Part shown: positions 25,979-34,368 of the stretch, piece by piece
How the letters are laid out: each line of letters starts with the position of its first letter
Position numbering within the stretch: the first letter of the stretch is position 1
Assembly (NCBI GenBank): GCA_934086355.1
Contig: CAKOID010000002.1
Span: forward strand, 1-41,477
Origin: an uncultured Bacilli bacterium
Lineage (GTDB): Bacteria > Bacillota_I > Bacilli_A > RF39 > UBA660
Direction of reading: 5' to 3'
DNA: 41,477 nucleotides
Made by a program: the position numbers and the translations under genes
Notes under the pieces: model-generated
What the model was told of the DNA's origin: nothing
Databases searched by the model: none
The model's input: the letters and a program-made list of their open reading frames with translations, nothing else

Positions 25979-27070
25979 ATGACAACATATTTAAATTCTA
26001 TATATAGTGCGTTTTTTTTATTTCCTTTTATAGCGTTATTAATAACTTTTCCATTTATGATAATAAATTATAATAAATATGGATCAATTTCTAAAATTAG
26101 AACATTTATTATATATACATTTATATTATATTTGATGTGTGCATATTTTTTAGTAATATTACCTTTACCTACTAGAGAATATGTAAGTAAATTAACTATA
26201 CCACATTATCAATTAAGACCATTTAATTTTATATTTGATTTTATTAAAGATAATAAATATTCATTTAATAGTCTATCTAGTTTTATTAATATGTTAAAAC
26301 AACCTAGTATATACCAACCATTATTTAATATAGTATTAACTATACCATTTGGTATATATTTAAGATATTATTATAAATGTAGTTTGAAGAAGACTAGTAT
26401 ATATTCATTTTTATTGAGTATGTTTTTTGAAATTACTCAACTTACTGGACTATATCATATATATCCTAGAAATTATAGAATGTTTGATGTAGATGATATT
26501 ATGTTTAATACATTGGGTGGAATAGTTGGTTATTATTTAATAGTACCATTTTTAAAAATATTACCATCTAGAGAAAAGATAGATGATAAATCATATATTA
26601 TGAGTAATAAGGTAACGGGTTTAAGAAGATTAGTAGCATTTATAATAGATTTATTCTTTTTAAGTTTAATATTTGGTATAGTTCTTATAATAACTATATT
26701 ATATGGTAAAGAATATAATTTAAAAACATTTATTATATTATTACTTTGTATTATTTATATAATGTTTGTTTTAGTACCTATTGTATTTAAAGGAAGGACA
26801 ATAGGTAAGAGAATTGTTAATTTAAGATTAAGTAGTAGTATTAATAAAATATATCCAATTATAATTAGAACAAATTTAATGTTTATTTATGTATTTTTAG
26901 TACCTTTAGTAAGTATTGTATTGATAGATAATCAGAATTTAATTGGAATATTGTTTGTTATAGTTTATATGTTATATTCTTTTGGTACATTTATTTTACT
27001 TATTACTAATAATAAATTATGGTATGAAAAAATTACTAGAACTGAAAATGTTAATACCATTAGTGTGTAA
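25979..27070 (+). CDS. VanZ-like and RDD domain membrane protein
   Basis: 363 residues. The N-terminal 190 residues are a VanZ-like domain with about five helices and the typical motifs VILPLPTREY, FNIVLTIPFGIYL and FFEITQLTGL, followed by FDVDDIMFNTLGGIVGY. From about 205 an RDD domain follows: RLVAFIIDLFFLSLIF with the Arg and Asp, then FKGRTIGKRIVNLRL. VanZ-domain proteins influence glycopeptide susceptibility in some bacteria by an unclear mechanism. The fusion of the two domains is common in Firmicutes, but its function is not known. It ends at a bidirectional terminator. Confidence 0.85.
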   Translation: MTTYLNSIYSAFFLFPFIALLITFPFMIINYNKYGSISKIRTFIIYTFILYLMCAYFLVILPLPTREYVSKLTIPHYQLRPFNFIFDFIKDNKYSFNSLSSFINMLKQPSIYQPLFNIVLTIPFGIYLRYYYKCSLKKTSIYSFLLSMFFEITQLTGLYHIYPRNYRMFDVDDIMFNTLGGIVGYYLIVPFLKILPSREKIDDKSYIMSNKVTGLRRLVAFIIDLFFLSLIFGIVLIITILYGKEYNLKTFIILLLCIIYIMFVLVPIVFKGRTIGKRIVNLRLSSSINKIYPIIIRTNLMFIYVFLVPLVSIVLIDNQNLIGILFVIVYMLYSFGTFILLITNNKLWYEKITRTENVNTISV

Positions 27071-27079
27071 TTTTTAATA

Positions 27080-27117
27080 TAAAAAAGCAATTATTTTGTA
27101 AGTTTAATTGCTTTTTC
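27080..27117. terminator. Bidirectional terminator between convergent genes
   Basis: AAAAAGCAATTA (27082-27093) pairs perfectly with TAATTGCTTTTT (27105-27116), with a T-run on both strands. It serves the VanZ/RDD gene and the convergent gene whose end it overlaps. Confidence 0.7.
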
Positions 27118-28014
27118 TTGTTCACTTAACATTGCGTAGTAATCAGAGTATATATTAATTCTATTATCTATATTGTATTGGGTTATAATATTTCTATATT
27201 CTCTTAATAAATTTTTCTTTTGTTCTGGTGTAGCATTAATTCTAGTTAATTCCTTATTAGTATCTTTTAATATTTGTGTTGGAATAATTACTTCTTGATT
27301 TTCAAAAAATGGTTTTGGTTTGTCAATAGCAATTGATGTTTCAACTACATAAGGTTTATCTTTTTCACTTTCAACTATTTCGTCATTATCTTGATTATAA
27401 ATATCAGTATAATAGTTATCAGTATTTGGAAGTATTCCCATTGCAAAATACGGGCATATTGGTTCATCACTAGGTAGATAAAGAAATTTTGTAGAATTAG
27501 AATTATATTTTTTATTATCATTATTTTTTAAAAATTCTTCTTTATCAAAATTTATACAGCCATATCTAAAATCTGATAAATTGCCTAGTTTAGAAAAAAT
27601 ATAACTTTTTATATAGACTTTGTAGTAGTTTAAAACTTTAATACCACCTTCACGTTTGTCAAATTGTATTATGTCTTCAAAATTATCTAATATTAAATTT
27701 AATATTTCAAATGATGATATTTTATTTGAAGTATCTATTTTTAAAATATTTTTCCAAAAATCATTAAAAACCTCATTGAATAGATTTTTAGTGTCTATAC
27801 CTAACATATGTGCTAAGTTTTTATCTTTTATTTCAAACTCAATTTCTTCATTGTTACTAAATGTTATATTATATTTGTTTCCTTTATAAAACTTATTAAA
27901 TAATTCAACAGCCTCTTTTAAATATTCCTTTGTTTCTAAGCAATAGTTATCTCCTGGATTTGGGACTCTATTAGCCCATAGATTTACATAACTTAATTCT
28001 TTTCTTGATATCAT
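27091..28014 (-). CDS. Unknown protein, possibly PBECR4-like nuclease domain
   Basis: 307 residues from ATG 28014, preceded by SD GAAAGGGG; an upstream ATG at 28059 lies over the promoter region. The N-terminal half has YLKEAVELFNKFYKGNKYNI, then FSNNEEIEFEIKDKNLAHML with GIDTKNL, and later KVYIKSYIFSKLGNLSDF. This recalls the PBECR4 domain (barnase/EndoU/RelE-like nuclease class described from phage and toxin contexts), but the match is from memory and weak. The C-terminal part (EVIIPTQILKDTNKELTRIN, then a helical end) is unassigned. No signal peptide. No antitoxin-like neighbour is seen. Confidence 0.45.
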   Translation of the reverse strand: MISRKELSYVNLWANRVPNPGDNYCLETKEYLKEAVELFNKFYKGNKYNITFSNNEEIEFEIKDKNLAHMLGIDTKNLFNEVFNDFWKNILKIDTSNKISSFEILNLILDNFEDIIQFDKREGGIKVLNYYKVYIKSYIFSKLGNLSDFRYGCINFDKEEFLKNNDNKKYNSNSTKFLYLPSDEPICPYFAMGILPNTDNYYTDIYNQDNDEIVESEKDKPYVVETSIAIDKPKPFFENQEVIIPTQILKDTNKELTRINATPEQKKNLLREYRNIITQYNIDNRINIYSDYYAMLSEQEKAIKLTK

Positions 28015-28047
28015 TTTATTTTCCCCTTTCAAAAAATGGCAATTGAT

Positions 28048-28076
28048 ATGATAGCACATAATATATATTAATGCAA
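28048..28076 (-). promoter_or_regulatory. Promoter of the 27091-28014 gene
   Basis: On the minus strand TTGCAT (28071-28076), 17 bases, TATCAT (28048-28053), 33 bases before the ATG. Confidence 0.5.
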
Positions 28077-28125
28077 ATTATTTTTATTAAAATAGGTAAA
28101 TTATAGTAGCATATTTTTAATAATG

Positions 28126-28134
28126 TGTTATAAT
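28126..28134 (+). promoter_or_regulatory. gatC: Extended -10 promoter of the gatCAB-aspS operon
   Basis: TGT-TATAAT (TATAAT at 28129-28134) lies just upstream of the T-box leader. Confidence 0.5.
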
Positions 28135-28157
28135 GTTATTATATTTTAAATTGATGA

Positions 28158-28368
28158 GATGGAGAAGTAATATAGATAATATTCTATTAGAGAGTTCTAG
28201 TTGGTGAAAATGAACAGATAAAACTATATGAATAACACCATTGAGATTCTTTCTGAACTATAGTAAGAAAGAACGGTAAAAGCCGTTAAAGTTAAGAGAT
28301 ATCAGTTAATGATAATTAGGGTGGTACCGCGAGTATAATTCGTCCCTATTCATTAGCTGTTTTTTTAT
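28158..28368 (+). ncRNA. T-box riboswitch, asparagine specifier (AAC)
   Basis: The conserved T-box AGGGTGGTACCGCG is at 28318-28331, with the terminator arm CGTCCCT at 28341-28347 and a T-run near 28361-28367. Stem I is marked by GGAGAAGTAA and AGAGAG...TTGGTGAAAATGAAC. The specifier region reads GAAT-AAC-ACCATTGAG (AAC at 28234-28236), placing an Asn codon where uncharged tRNA pairs. Uncharged tRNA-Asn would favour the antiterminator and switch on gatCAB-aspS, the enzymes that make Asn-tRNA indirectly. Confidence 0.88.
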
Positions 28369-28383
28369 TAGGAGGATATAATT

Positions 28384-28674
28384 ATGATAGAAAAAGAATT
28401 GTTAGAAAAATATGCAGAAAAATTAATGTTTAGAATGAGTGATGAAGAATATAATACTTTGCAAAATGAATTTGATATTATTTTGAAACAGATGGATTTG
28501 ATAGGTAATATAGATGGAATAAATGAAGTTGAACCTATGATATTTCCTTTTGTGACATATGAAGCAGAATTAAGAGAAGATGTTATAGAAGATAGTTTAT
28601 CTGTTGATGAAGTGTTAAGTAATACTAAACATCAAGTAAGAGATCAAGTAAAAGTACCAAAGGTGGTGGAATAA
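28384..28674 (+). CDS. gatC: Asp-tRNA(Asn)/Glu-tRNA(Gln) amidotransferase subunit C
   Basis: 96 residues, the normal GatC size. It shows the family features LLEKYAEKLMFRMSDEEYN at the start, VEPMIFPFVTYEAELREDV in the middle and a short tail, EVDE replaced by SVDEVLSN. GatC wraps around GatA and GatB and stabilises the complex. SD GGAGG precedes the ATG, and the gene follows directly on the T-box terminator. gatA starts two bases after its stop. Confidence 0.9.
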   Translation: MIEKELLEKYAEKLMFRMSDEEYNTLQNEFDIILKQMDLIGNIDGINEVEPMIFPFVTYEAELREDVIEDSLSVDEVLSNTKHQVRDQVKVPKVVE

Positions 28675-28675
28675 T

Positions 28676-30136
28676 ATGGAATATAAAAAAATGTTAATAA
28701 GTGATTTAAGAAATGAATTAGATGATGGTAAAGTTACTAGTGAAGAATTATTTAATGAGGCTAATACATTAGCACATTCTTATCAAGAAGAAATTAATCC
28801 TTTTGTAACTATTATAGATAAATATAAATGTAGAGGTAGAGAAAAAACTATTTTAACTGGTATACCTTATGCATTAAAAGATAATTTTTCTACATCTGGT
28901 ATTCTTACTACTGCTTCTAGTAATATATTAAAAAATTATGTTCCAGTTTATGATGCAACTGTTTATAAAAAATTAAAAGATGCTGGTGCAGTTCTTGTTG
29001 GAAAAAATACAATGGATGAACTTGCAATGGGTGGTACTGGAACAACTGCTCATACTGGTGTTGTTAGAAATCCTTGGGATACAAATAGATTAATGGGTGG
29101 TTCATCTGCTGGAGGTGCTGCAAGTGTTGCATTAGGTATAGTTCCATTTGCTATAGGAAGTGATACTGGAGATTCTGTGCGTAAACCTGCCGCATTTGGA
29201 GGAATAGTTGGATTTAAACCAACATATGGTAGAATTTCTAGATATGGGTTGTTTGCTTTTGCATCTAGTTTAGACCACGTAGCAATATTTAGTCGTTCTG
29301 TAAAAGACAGTGCAATTGTAACCAATATATTAAAAGGTAAAGACAAATTAGATATGACTAGTTTAAAAGATGATGGTAAAGATTATACAAATAGTTTAGA
29401 TGATAGTGTTAAAGGTAAAAAATTATTTTATTTAAAAGAAGCATGTGATATAAACAATTATAATAATCCTAGTGATATGTTGATTAAAACATTAGATAAC
29501 TTTAATAAAGTAATTAATAATTGTAAAGAATTAGGAATGGATGTTGAAGGCGTTAGTATAGATGAAAAATTATTAGATGCTTTGTATCCTAGTTATATGA
29601 CTATTAGTTGTGCTGAAGCAACTAGTAACAACTCTAATCTAACTGGTATTCAGTTTGGTAATAGAGTTGACGGAGATACTTATGAAGATATTATGTTTAA
29701 TACTAGAACTAATGGATTTAGTGAATTAATTAAAAGACGTTTTGTTATAGGTTCATATGTATTACAAAAAGAAAATCAAGATAAATTATTCTTAAATGCT
29801 TGTAGAGTTAGAAGAATGATAACTGATAAAATGCATGAATTATTTAAAGAATATGATGGATTTATAATGCCAGCAAGTGGTGGTATCGCTCCAAAATTTG
29901 GAGAAAAAACTGATGCATTATCAAGTGAATATTTAGTTTTAGAAAATCATTTGTGTATTGGTAACTTTGGTGGATATCCTAGTATTACAATTCCTAGTGG
30001 ATTTGTAGATAATATGCCAGTTGCTGTAAATATTACTTGTGATATTATGAAAGATGATTTAACTCTTAATATAGCTAATAAGATAGAAGAAGTAATGGAT
30101 TATAAAGGACAGATAGTAGGTGATAAAAATGTATAA
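28676..30136 (+). CDS. gatA: Asp-tRNA(Asn)/Glu-tRNA(Gln) amidotransferase subunit A
   Basis: 486 residues. The amidase-signature enzyme releases ammonia from glutamine for use on the misacylated tRNA by GatB. The Ser-cisSer-Lys triad is visible: Lys in PYALKDNFS (about 64), Ser in LMGGSSAGGAAS and Ser in SDTGDSVRKPAAFGG. The last motif differs from the usual TGGSIRQPA by D for G and K for Q, next to the retained nucleophile. The end overlaps gatB by eight bases. Part of gatC-gatA-gatB-aspS under an Asn T-box. Confidence 0.95.
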   Translation: MEYKKMLISDLRNELDDGKVTSEELFNEANTLAHSYQEEINPFVTIIDKYKCRGREKTILTGIPYALKDNFSTSGILTTASSNILKNYVPVYDATVYKKLKDAGAVLVGKNTMDELAMGGTGTTAHTGVVRNPWDTNRLMGGSSAGGAASVALGIVPFAIGSDTGDSVRKPAAFGGIVGFKPTYGRISRYGLFAFASSLDHVAIFSRSVKDSAIVTNILKGKDKLDMTSLKDDGKDYTNSLDDSVKGKKLFYLKEACDINNYNNPSDMLIKTLDNFNKVINNCKELGMDVEGVSIDEKLLDALYPSYMTISCAEATSNNSNLTGIQFGNRVDGDTYEDIMFNTRTNGFSELIKRRFVIGSYVLQKENQDKLFLNACRVRRMITDKMHELFKEYDGFIMPASGGIAPKFGEKTDALSSEYLVLENHLCIGNFGGYPSITIPSGFVDNMPVAVNITCDIMKDDLTLNIANKIEEVMDYKGQIVGDKNV

Positions 30137-31550
30137 AGTAATTATAGGATTAGAAGTTCATTGTGAATTAAAAACAAATTCAAAAAACTTTTCTAGTGCA
30201 AAAAATACATATACTAATTTACCAAATGTTAATGTAATGCCAGTAGATTTAGGATTACCTGGAATATTACCAGTAGTTAATAAAGAAGCTTGTCGTAAAG
30301 CATTAAAAACTGCAATGGCATTAAATTGTACTACGCCTGATGAAATAATATTTGATAGAAAAAACTATTATTATCCAGATTTACCTAAAGGATATCAAAT
30401 TACTCAAGTAACTAAACCTTTTGGTAGAAATGGACATGTTACATTCTTTGTAAATGGTGAAGAGAAAACAGTTGATATACATCAATTACATTTAGAAGAA
30501 GATACAGCTTCTTTAGAACATTGTTCTAATTACTCATTGATAGATTATAACCGTTCTGGAATTCCATTGATGGAAATAGTTACAGAGCCTTGTATATATA
30601 GTGCTGATGAAGCAGTTAGATTTTTAGAAACTTTAAGAAATATATTTTTATATAATGAAGTTAGTGAAGCAAAAAGTGATAAAGGTCAAATGAGATGTGA
30701 TGTTAATATTTCTTTAATGAAAGATACAGATACTGAATTTGGTACTAAAGTAGAAATGAAAAATATTAATGCATTTACTAGTGTTAAAGCTGCTATAGAA
30801 TATGAAATAAAAAGGCAAACAGAAATATTAGAAAGAGGAGAAAAAGTTATACAAGAAACAAGAAGAATAGATGAAGATGGTAAAACTTATTCTATGAGAG
30901 AAAAAGTAGATGCTGTTGATTATAAATATTATATTGAACCTAATCTAGCTCCAGTTAAATTAACTTCTGAATTTAAAGAAGAAGTAAGAAGTGAAATACC
31001 AGAATTAGAGTATAGTAGAGTAAAAAGATATTTAGAATTAGGTTTAAGTATAAGTGATGCAGAAACTATTGCAAGAAATAAAGATATATCTAATTATTTT
31101 GATGAATTATTAGATAATACTAATGATATTAGTACTGCTACTAATTGGATGACTATTATAATATTAGGTTCTTTGAATAAACTTAATATTGATATTAAAG
31201 ATTTATTTATAACACCTAAAATGTTAGGTAGTTTAGTAGATAAAGTTAGTAATAAAGAATTATCTAGTCAACTTGCAAAGAATATACTTTATGAAGCAAT
31301 GGAAAAAAATATTGATCCAATGGAAATAATAGAAAAATCTAATATTAAACAAATTAGTAATGAAGATGAATTAATAAGTATTATTAAAGATATATTAAAT
31401 GAAAATAAAGAACAAGTTATTGAATATTTAAATGGTAATGAGAAAGTAGCTAATTTCTTAGTTGGTAAGGTTATGCAAAAAACTAATAAGCAAGCAAACC
31501 CTGGAACTTCTTTAAAATTAATTAAAGAAGAATTAGAAAGGATGAGATGA
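30129..31550 (+). CDS. gatB: Asp-tRNA(Asn)/Glu-tRNA(Gln) amidotransferase subunit B
   Basis: 473 residues from ATG 30129, with AGGTGA upstream; a GTG at 30120 is in frame but lies over the SD. It phosphorylates the side-chain carboxyl of Asp or Glu on the tRNA and amidates it with ammonia from GatA. Motifs: VIIGLEVHCELKTNSKNF at the N-terminus, LPGILPVVN, FDRKNYYYPDLPKGYQI, and GIPLMEIVTEP. The helical and YqeY-like tail (about 330-473) ends with KQANPGTSLKLIKEEL. Its TGA overlaps the aspS start. Confidence 0.95.
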   Translation: MYKVIIGLEVHCELKTNSKNFSSAKNTYTNLPNVNVMPVDLGLPGILPVVNKEACRKALKTAMALNCTTPDEIIFDRKNYYYPDLPKGYQITQVTKPFGRNGHVTFFVNGEEKTVDIHQLHLEEDTASLEHCSNYSLIDYNRSGIPLMEIVTEPCIYSADEAVRFLETLRNIFLYNEVSEAKSDKGQMRCDVNISLMKDTDTEFGTKVEMKNINAFTSVKAAIEYEIKRQTEILERGEKVIQETRRIDEDGKTYSMREKVDAVDYKYYIEPNLAPVKLTSEFKEEVRSEIPELEYSRVKRYLELGLSISDAETIARNKDISNYFDELLDNTNDISTATNWMTIIILGSLNKLNIDIKDLFITPKMLGSLVDKVSNKELSSQLAKNILYEAMEKNIDPMEIIEKSNIKQISNEDELISIIKDILNENKEQVIEYLNGNEKVANFLVGKVMQKTNKQANPGTSLKLIKEELERMR

Positions 31551-33295
31551 TGGAAAATATATATAGAAATTGTTATTTAAGTAAATTAGATGAGAGTTAT
31601 GTTGGGAAAGATGTAAGAGTATGTGGATGGGTTGAAAATATAAGAGACCATGGAGGAGTAATATTCGTAGATTTAAGAGATCAAGGTGGAGTTGTTCAGT
31701 TAGTTAGTAATGATGATAAAATGTTTGATAATGTTACTAAAGAATCTAGTATTACAGTAAGTGGTAAAATTAGAAAAAGAGATGAAGAAGACTATAATGA
31801 TAAAATAGGTACTGGTACTATAGAAGTATTAGTAAATGAACTTACTATATTAGGTAGTGCACTTAATACATTACCTTTTGAAGTTATGACTTCTACTAAT
31901 GTAAGTGAAGATGTTAGATTAAAATATAGATATTTAGATTTAAGAAATCCAAAAGTTAAAAACAATGTTTTATTTAGAAATAAAGTTATATCTTATTTAA
32001 GAGAGATAATGACTAATGAAGAATTTACTGAAATACAAACTCCAATACTTACTGCATCTAGTCCAGAGGGAGCAAGAGATTTTATTGTTCCTTCTAGAAA
32101 GTATCATGGAAAATTTTATGCACTTCCACAAGCACCTCAACAATTTAAACAATTATTAATGGTTGCTGGATTTGATAAATATTTTCAAATTGCACCTTGC
32201 TTTAGAGATGAAGATGCTAGAAGTGATAGAATTTATGGAGAATTTTATCAATTAGATATGGAAATGTCTTTTGCTACTGAGGAAGATGTTTATGAAATTG
32301 GTGAAAAAGTTTTCTATGAAACATTTAAAAAATTTAGTGATAAAGAGATTAGTTCTAGACCATTTAGAAGAATATCATTTGAAGAAAGTATGTTAAAATA
32401 TGGTACTGATAAACCAGATTTAAGAAATCCTTTAGAAATAATAGATTTAACTGAAGAATTTAGTGATACTGAATTTAAACCTTTTAGAGGTGTTACTGTA
32501 AGGGGGATTAAAGTTCATAATATTGGAGATAAATCTAATTCATGGTTTAATGATTTAGTGGCTTATGCTAAAACTATTGGAATGCCTGGAATAGGTTATA
32601 TTACAGTAATGGATGATATGAGTTTTAAAGGACCTATTGATAAATTTTTATCAGATTATGAAAGAGAAGATTTAATTAAAAAGGCAAGACTTGTTAGCAA
32701 TGATGTATTATTCTTTATAGCAGATAGAAAGAATGCTCCTAAACTTGCTGGATTAATTAGAGATGAATTAGGTAGAAGATTAAATTTAATAGATAAAAAT
32801 AAATTTGAATTCTGCATAATTAATGATTTTCCTATGTATGAATGGAATGAAGAAGAAGAAAGATATGATTTTACTCACAATCCATTTAGTATGCCAAAAG
32901 GTGGTATGAAAGCATTTGATGGTGATATAGAAAAAATAGTTGCTCATCAATTTGATTTTGTTTGTAATGGAATTGAATTAGCTAGTGGTGCTGTTAGAAA
33001 TCATGATTTAGAAATTATGAAAAAAGCATTTAGCATTGCTGGTTATAGCGAAGAAGATTTAAGAACAAGATTTAAAGGACTTTATACTGCGTTCCAATAT
33101 GGTGCTCCTCCTCATGCAGGAATGGCTCCTGGAATAGATAGAATGATAATGTTACTTTTAGATGAAGATAATATTCGTGAAACAATAGCATTCCCTATGA
33201 GTGCAAGTGGTGCCGATTTGATGATGGGTGCACCTGGAGAAGTAACTGAAGCACAATTAAGAGAAGTACATATAAAAGTTAGAGATAAGAATTAA
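31547..33295 (+). CDS. aspS: Aspartyl-tRNA synthetase, probably non-discriminating
   Basis: 582 residues (or 581 from the second ATG at 31550, equally well placed after the SD AAAGGA). Bacterial-type class II AspRS: anticodon-binding OB fold with VCGWVENIRDHGGVIFVDLRD, class II motif 2 region FRDEDARSDR, the GAD insertion domain (about 300-420), and motif 3 GMAPGIDRMIMLL. The residue after RD in the OB fold is His; discriminating enzymes such as E. coli have Leu there, while His is linked to non-discriminating AspRS that also charges tRNA-Asn. Together with gatCAB and the Asn T-box this points to indirect Asn-tRNA synthesis. A terminator follows at once. Confidence 0.93.
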   Translation: MMENIYRNCYLSKLDESYVGKDVRVCGWVENIRDHGGVIFVDLRDQGGVVQLVSNDDKMFDNVTKESSITVSGKIRKRDEEDYNDKIGTGTIEVLVNELTILGSALNTLPFEVMTSTNVSEDVRLKYRYLDLRNPKVKNNVLFRNKVISYLREIMTNEEFTEIQTPILTASSPEGARDFIVPSRKYHGKFYALPQAPQQFKQLLMVAGFDKYFQIAPCFRDEDARSDRIYGEFYQLDMEMSFATEEDVYEIGEKVFYETFKKFSDKEISSRPFRRISFEESMLKYGTDKPDLRNPLEIIDLTEEFSDTEFKPFRGVTVRGIKVHNIGDKSNSWFNDLVAYAKTIGMPGIGYITVMDDMSFKGPIDKFLSDYEREDLIKKARLVSNDVLFFIADRKNAPKLAGLIRDELGRRLNLIDKNKFEFCIINDFPMYEWNEEEERYDFTHNPFSMPKGGMKAFDGDIEKIVAHQFDFVCNGIELASGAVRNHDLEIMKKAFSIAGYSEEDLRTRFKGLYTAFQYGAPPHAGMAPGIDRMIMLLLDEDNIRETIAFPMSASGADLMMGAPGEVTEAQLREVHIKVRDKN

Positions 33296-33316
33296 ACTGT
33301 TTTTTGACAGTTTTTT
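33294..33316 (+). terminator. Terminator of gatCAB-aspS
   Basis: AAACTGT (33294-33300) pairs with ACAGTTT (33307-33313), with T-run. It starts within the aspS stop. Confidence 0.75.
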
Positions 33317-33366
33317 CTTGTGTTTAAATAAAAAATATTATATATTTAGATAAAGGATATGGTTTT

Positions 33367-33780
33367 ATGAATAAAAAAGGTTTTACATTAGTTGAATTAT
33401 TATCTGTGTTAGTACTTATAGGTTTATTACTTGGGTTAGCAATACCTGGAATAAATAAAATAAGTAGCAATATGAAGAAAAAGTCTTATAGTAAAAAGGT
33501 AAGTTTGGTTGAAAGTGCTGCTATACTTTGGGGACAAGATAATAGGACTTTATTGCAGACTAATAATGATTGTAAATTGTCAACAGATGAAACAGTATCC
33601 TGTTATAAAATAACTATAGGCAATTTAATAGAAAATAATTATTTAGACAGTGATAATAATAGTGGAGAATATACTAATCCTAAAAATAATAAAAACATGA
33701 AGGATTGTGCAGTATTTGTATATAAAGAAAATAATAGAGTTTATGCTGAATTAAATAATAGCGGAGAAAATTGTAGTTAA
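33367..33780 (+). CDS. Type IV pilin-like protein
   Basis: 137 residues. The prepilin signature KKGFTLVELLSVLVLIGLLL stands at the very start, with cleavage by a prepilin peptidase expected between Gly5 and Phe6 and Glu at +5. The hydrophobic helix continues to about residue 27. The soluble part has four Cys (in NDCKLS, VSCYKI, KDCAVF and ENCS), likely forming two disulfides. It may be a minor pilin of a competence or type IV pilus system, or a lone pseudopilin. No other pilus genes are nearby. Short intergenic regions on both sides suggest that it is monocistronic. Confidence 0.8.
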   Translation: MNKKGFTLVELLSVLVLIGLLLGLAIPGINKISSNMKKKSYSKKVSLVESAAILWGQDNRTLLQTNNDCKLSTDETVSCYKITIGNLIENNYLDSDNNSGEYTNPKNNKNMKDCAVFVYKENNRVYAELNNSGENCS

Positions 33781-33784
33781 ATAC

Positions 33785-33813
33785 TTGAAATATAATAATT
33801 ATTTTTATATAAT
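33785..33813 (+). promoter_or_regulatory. leuS: Promoter of the leuS operon
   Basis: TTGAAA (33785-33790), 17 bases, TATAAT (33808-33813). It is near consensus and leads into the T-box leader. Confidence 0.7.
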
Positions 33814-33822
33814 ATGTTTAAG

Positions 33823-34004
33823 CAAATGAAGAAAGAGTAGTAATAAATAATATTTTTTATAGAGAGTTAGTGGATGGTGTAAACTAATAAAATATATTTA
33901 TGAACTTGCTTTTGGATGTAATAGGGTGATTCCTTTAAAAATTATAGAGTATAAAATAAGGTGGTACCACGGATAGATTTCGTCCTTTGTATATCACTTT
34001 TTTT
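33823..34004 (+). ncRNA. T-box riboswitch, leucine specifier (CTT)
   Basis: T-box AAGGTGGTACCACGG at 33958-33972, terminator arm CGTCCTTT at 33981-33988 and a T-run at 33998-34005. The stem I markers GAAAGAGTAGTAA and AGAGAGTTAG..GGTGTAAAC are present. The specifier region reads TGAA-CTT-GCTTTTGGATG (CTT at 33905-33907), a Leu codon, matching leuS downstream. Uncharged tRNA-Leu would promote readthrough. Confidence 0.87.
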
Positions 34005-34018
34005 AATGGAGGAAGAAA

Positions 34019-34366
34019 ATGAAAAGTATAATATTATTGTTTTTAATATCTTATCTTATATTATTTTTAATATATTTTATATTCTTTTATATAAGAGGAT
34101 TAAAAAAGAAATGTATTAAAAAAAGTATGCAGGTTGAATTTTTAAAGGTTAGATTTAAAATTAATCCTAATGATTTAAATGAAAAAAAGATAGGACTAAT
34201 TATTACTCTTTTAGATCCTTTTATTATTAGTTTGACTGGTACTATTGTTAGTATTCCTAAATGGAATTATGTTATTCAACTGCTATTAGGGTTTGTTGTC
34301 CTCTTAGGTTTAATATATAGTTTTTATGAAATATTGGGAAGAATTATAAAAAGAAAGGTGAAATGA
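34019..34366 (+). CDS. Small membrane protein in the leuS operon
   Basis: 115 residues. One strongly hydrophobic N-terminal helix (about 3-27), a basic cytoplasmic stretch (RGLKKKCIKKS), then two more hydrophobic segments (about 60-80 and 87-108) and a basic end. SD GGAGGA. It lies between the Leu T-box terminator and leuS and overlaps leuS by four bases, or ends three bases before the preferred leuS start. It is therefore induced by leucine starvation along with leuS. I do not recognise the family. Confidence 0.65.
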   Translation: MKSIILLFLISYLILFLIYFIFFYIRGLKKKCIKKSMQVEFLKVRFKINPNDLNEKKIGLIITLLDPFIISLTGTIVSIPKWNYVIQLLLGFVVLLGLIYSFYEILGRIIKRKVK

Positions 34367-34368
34367 TT

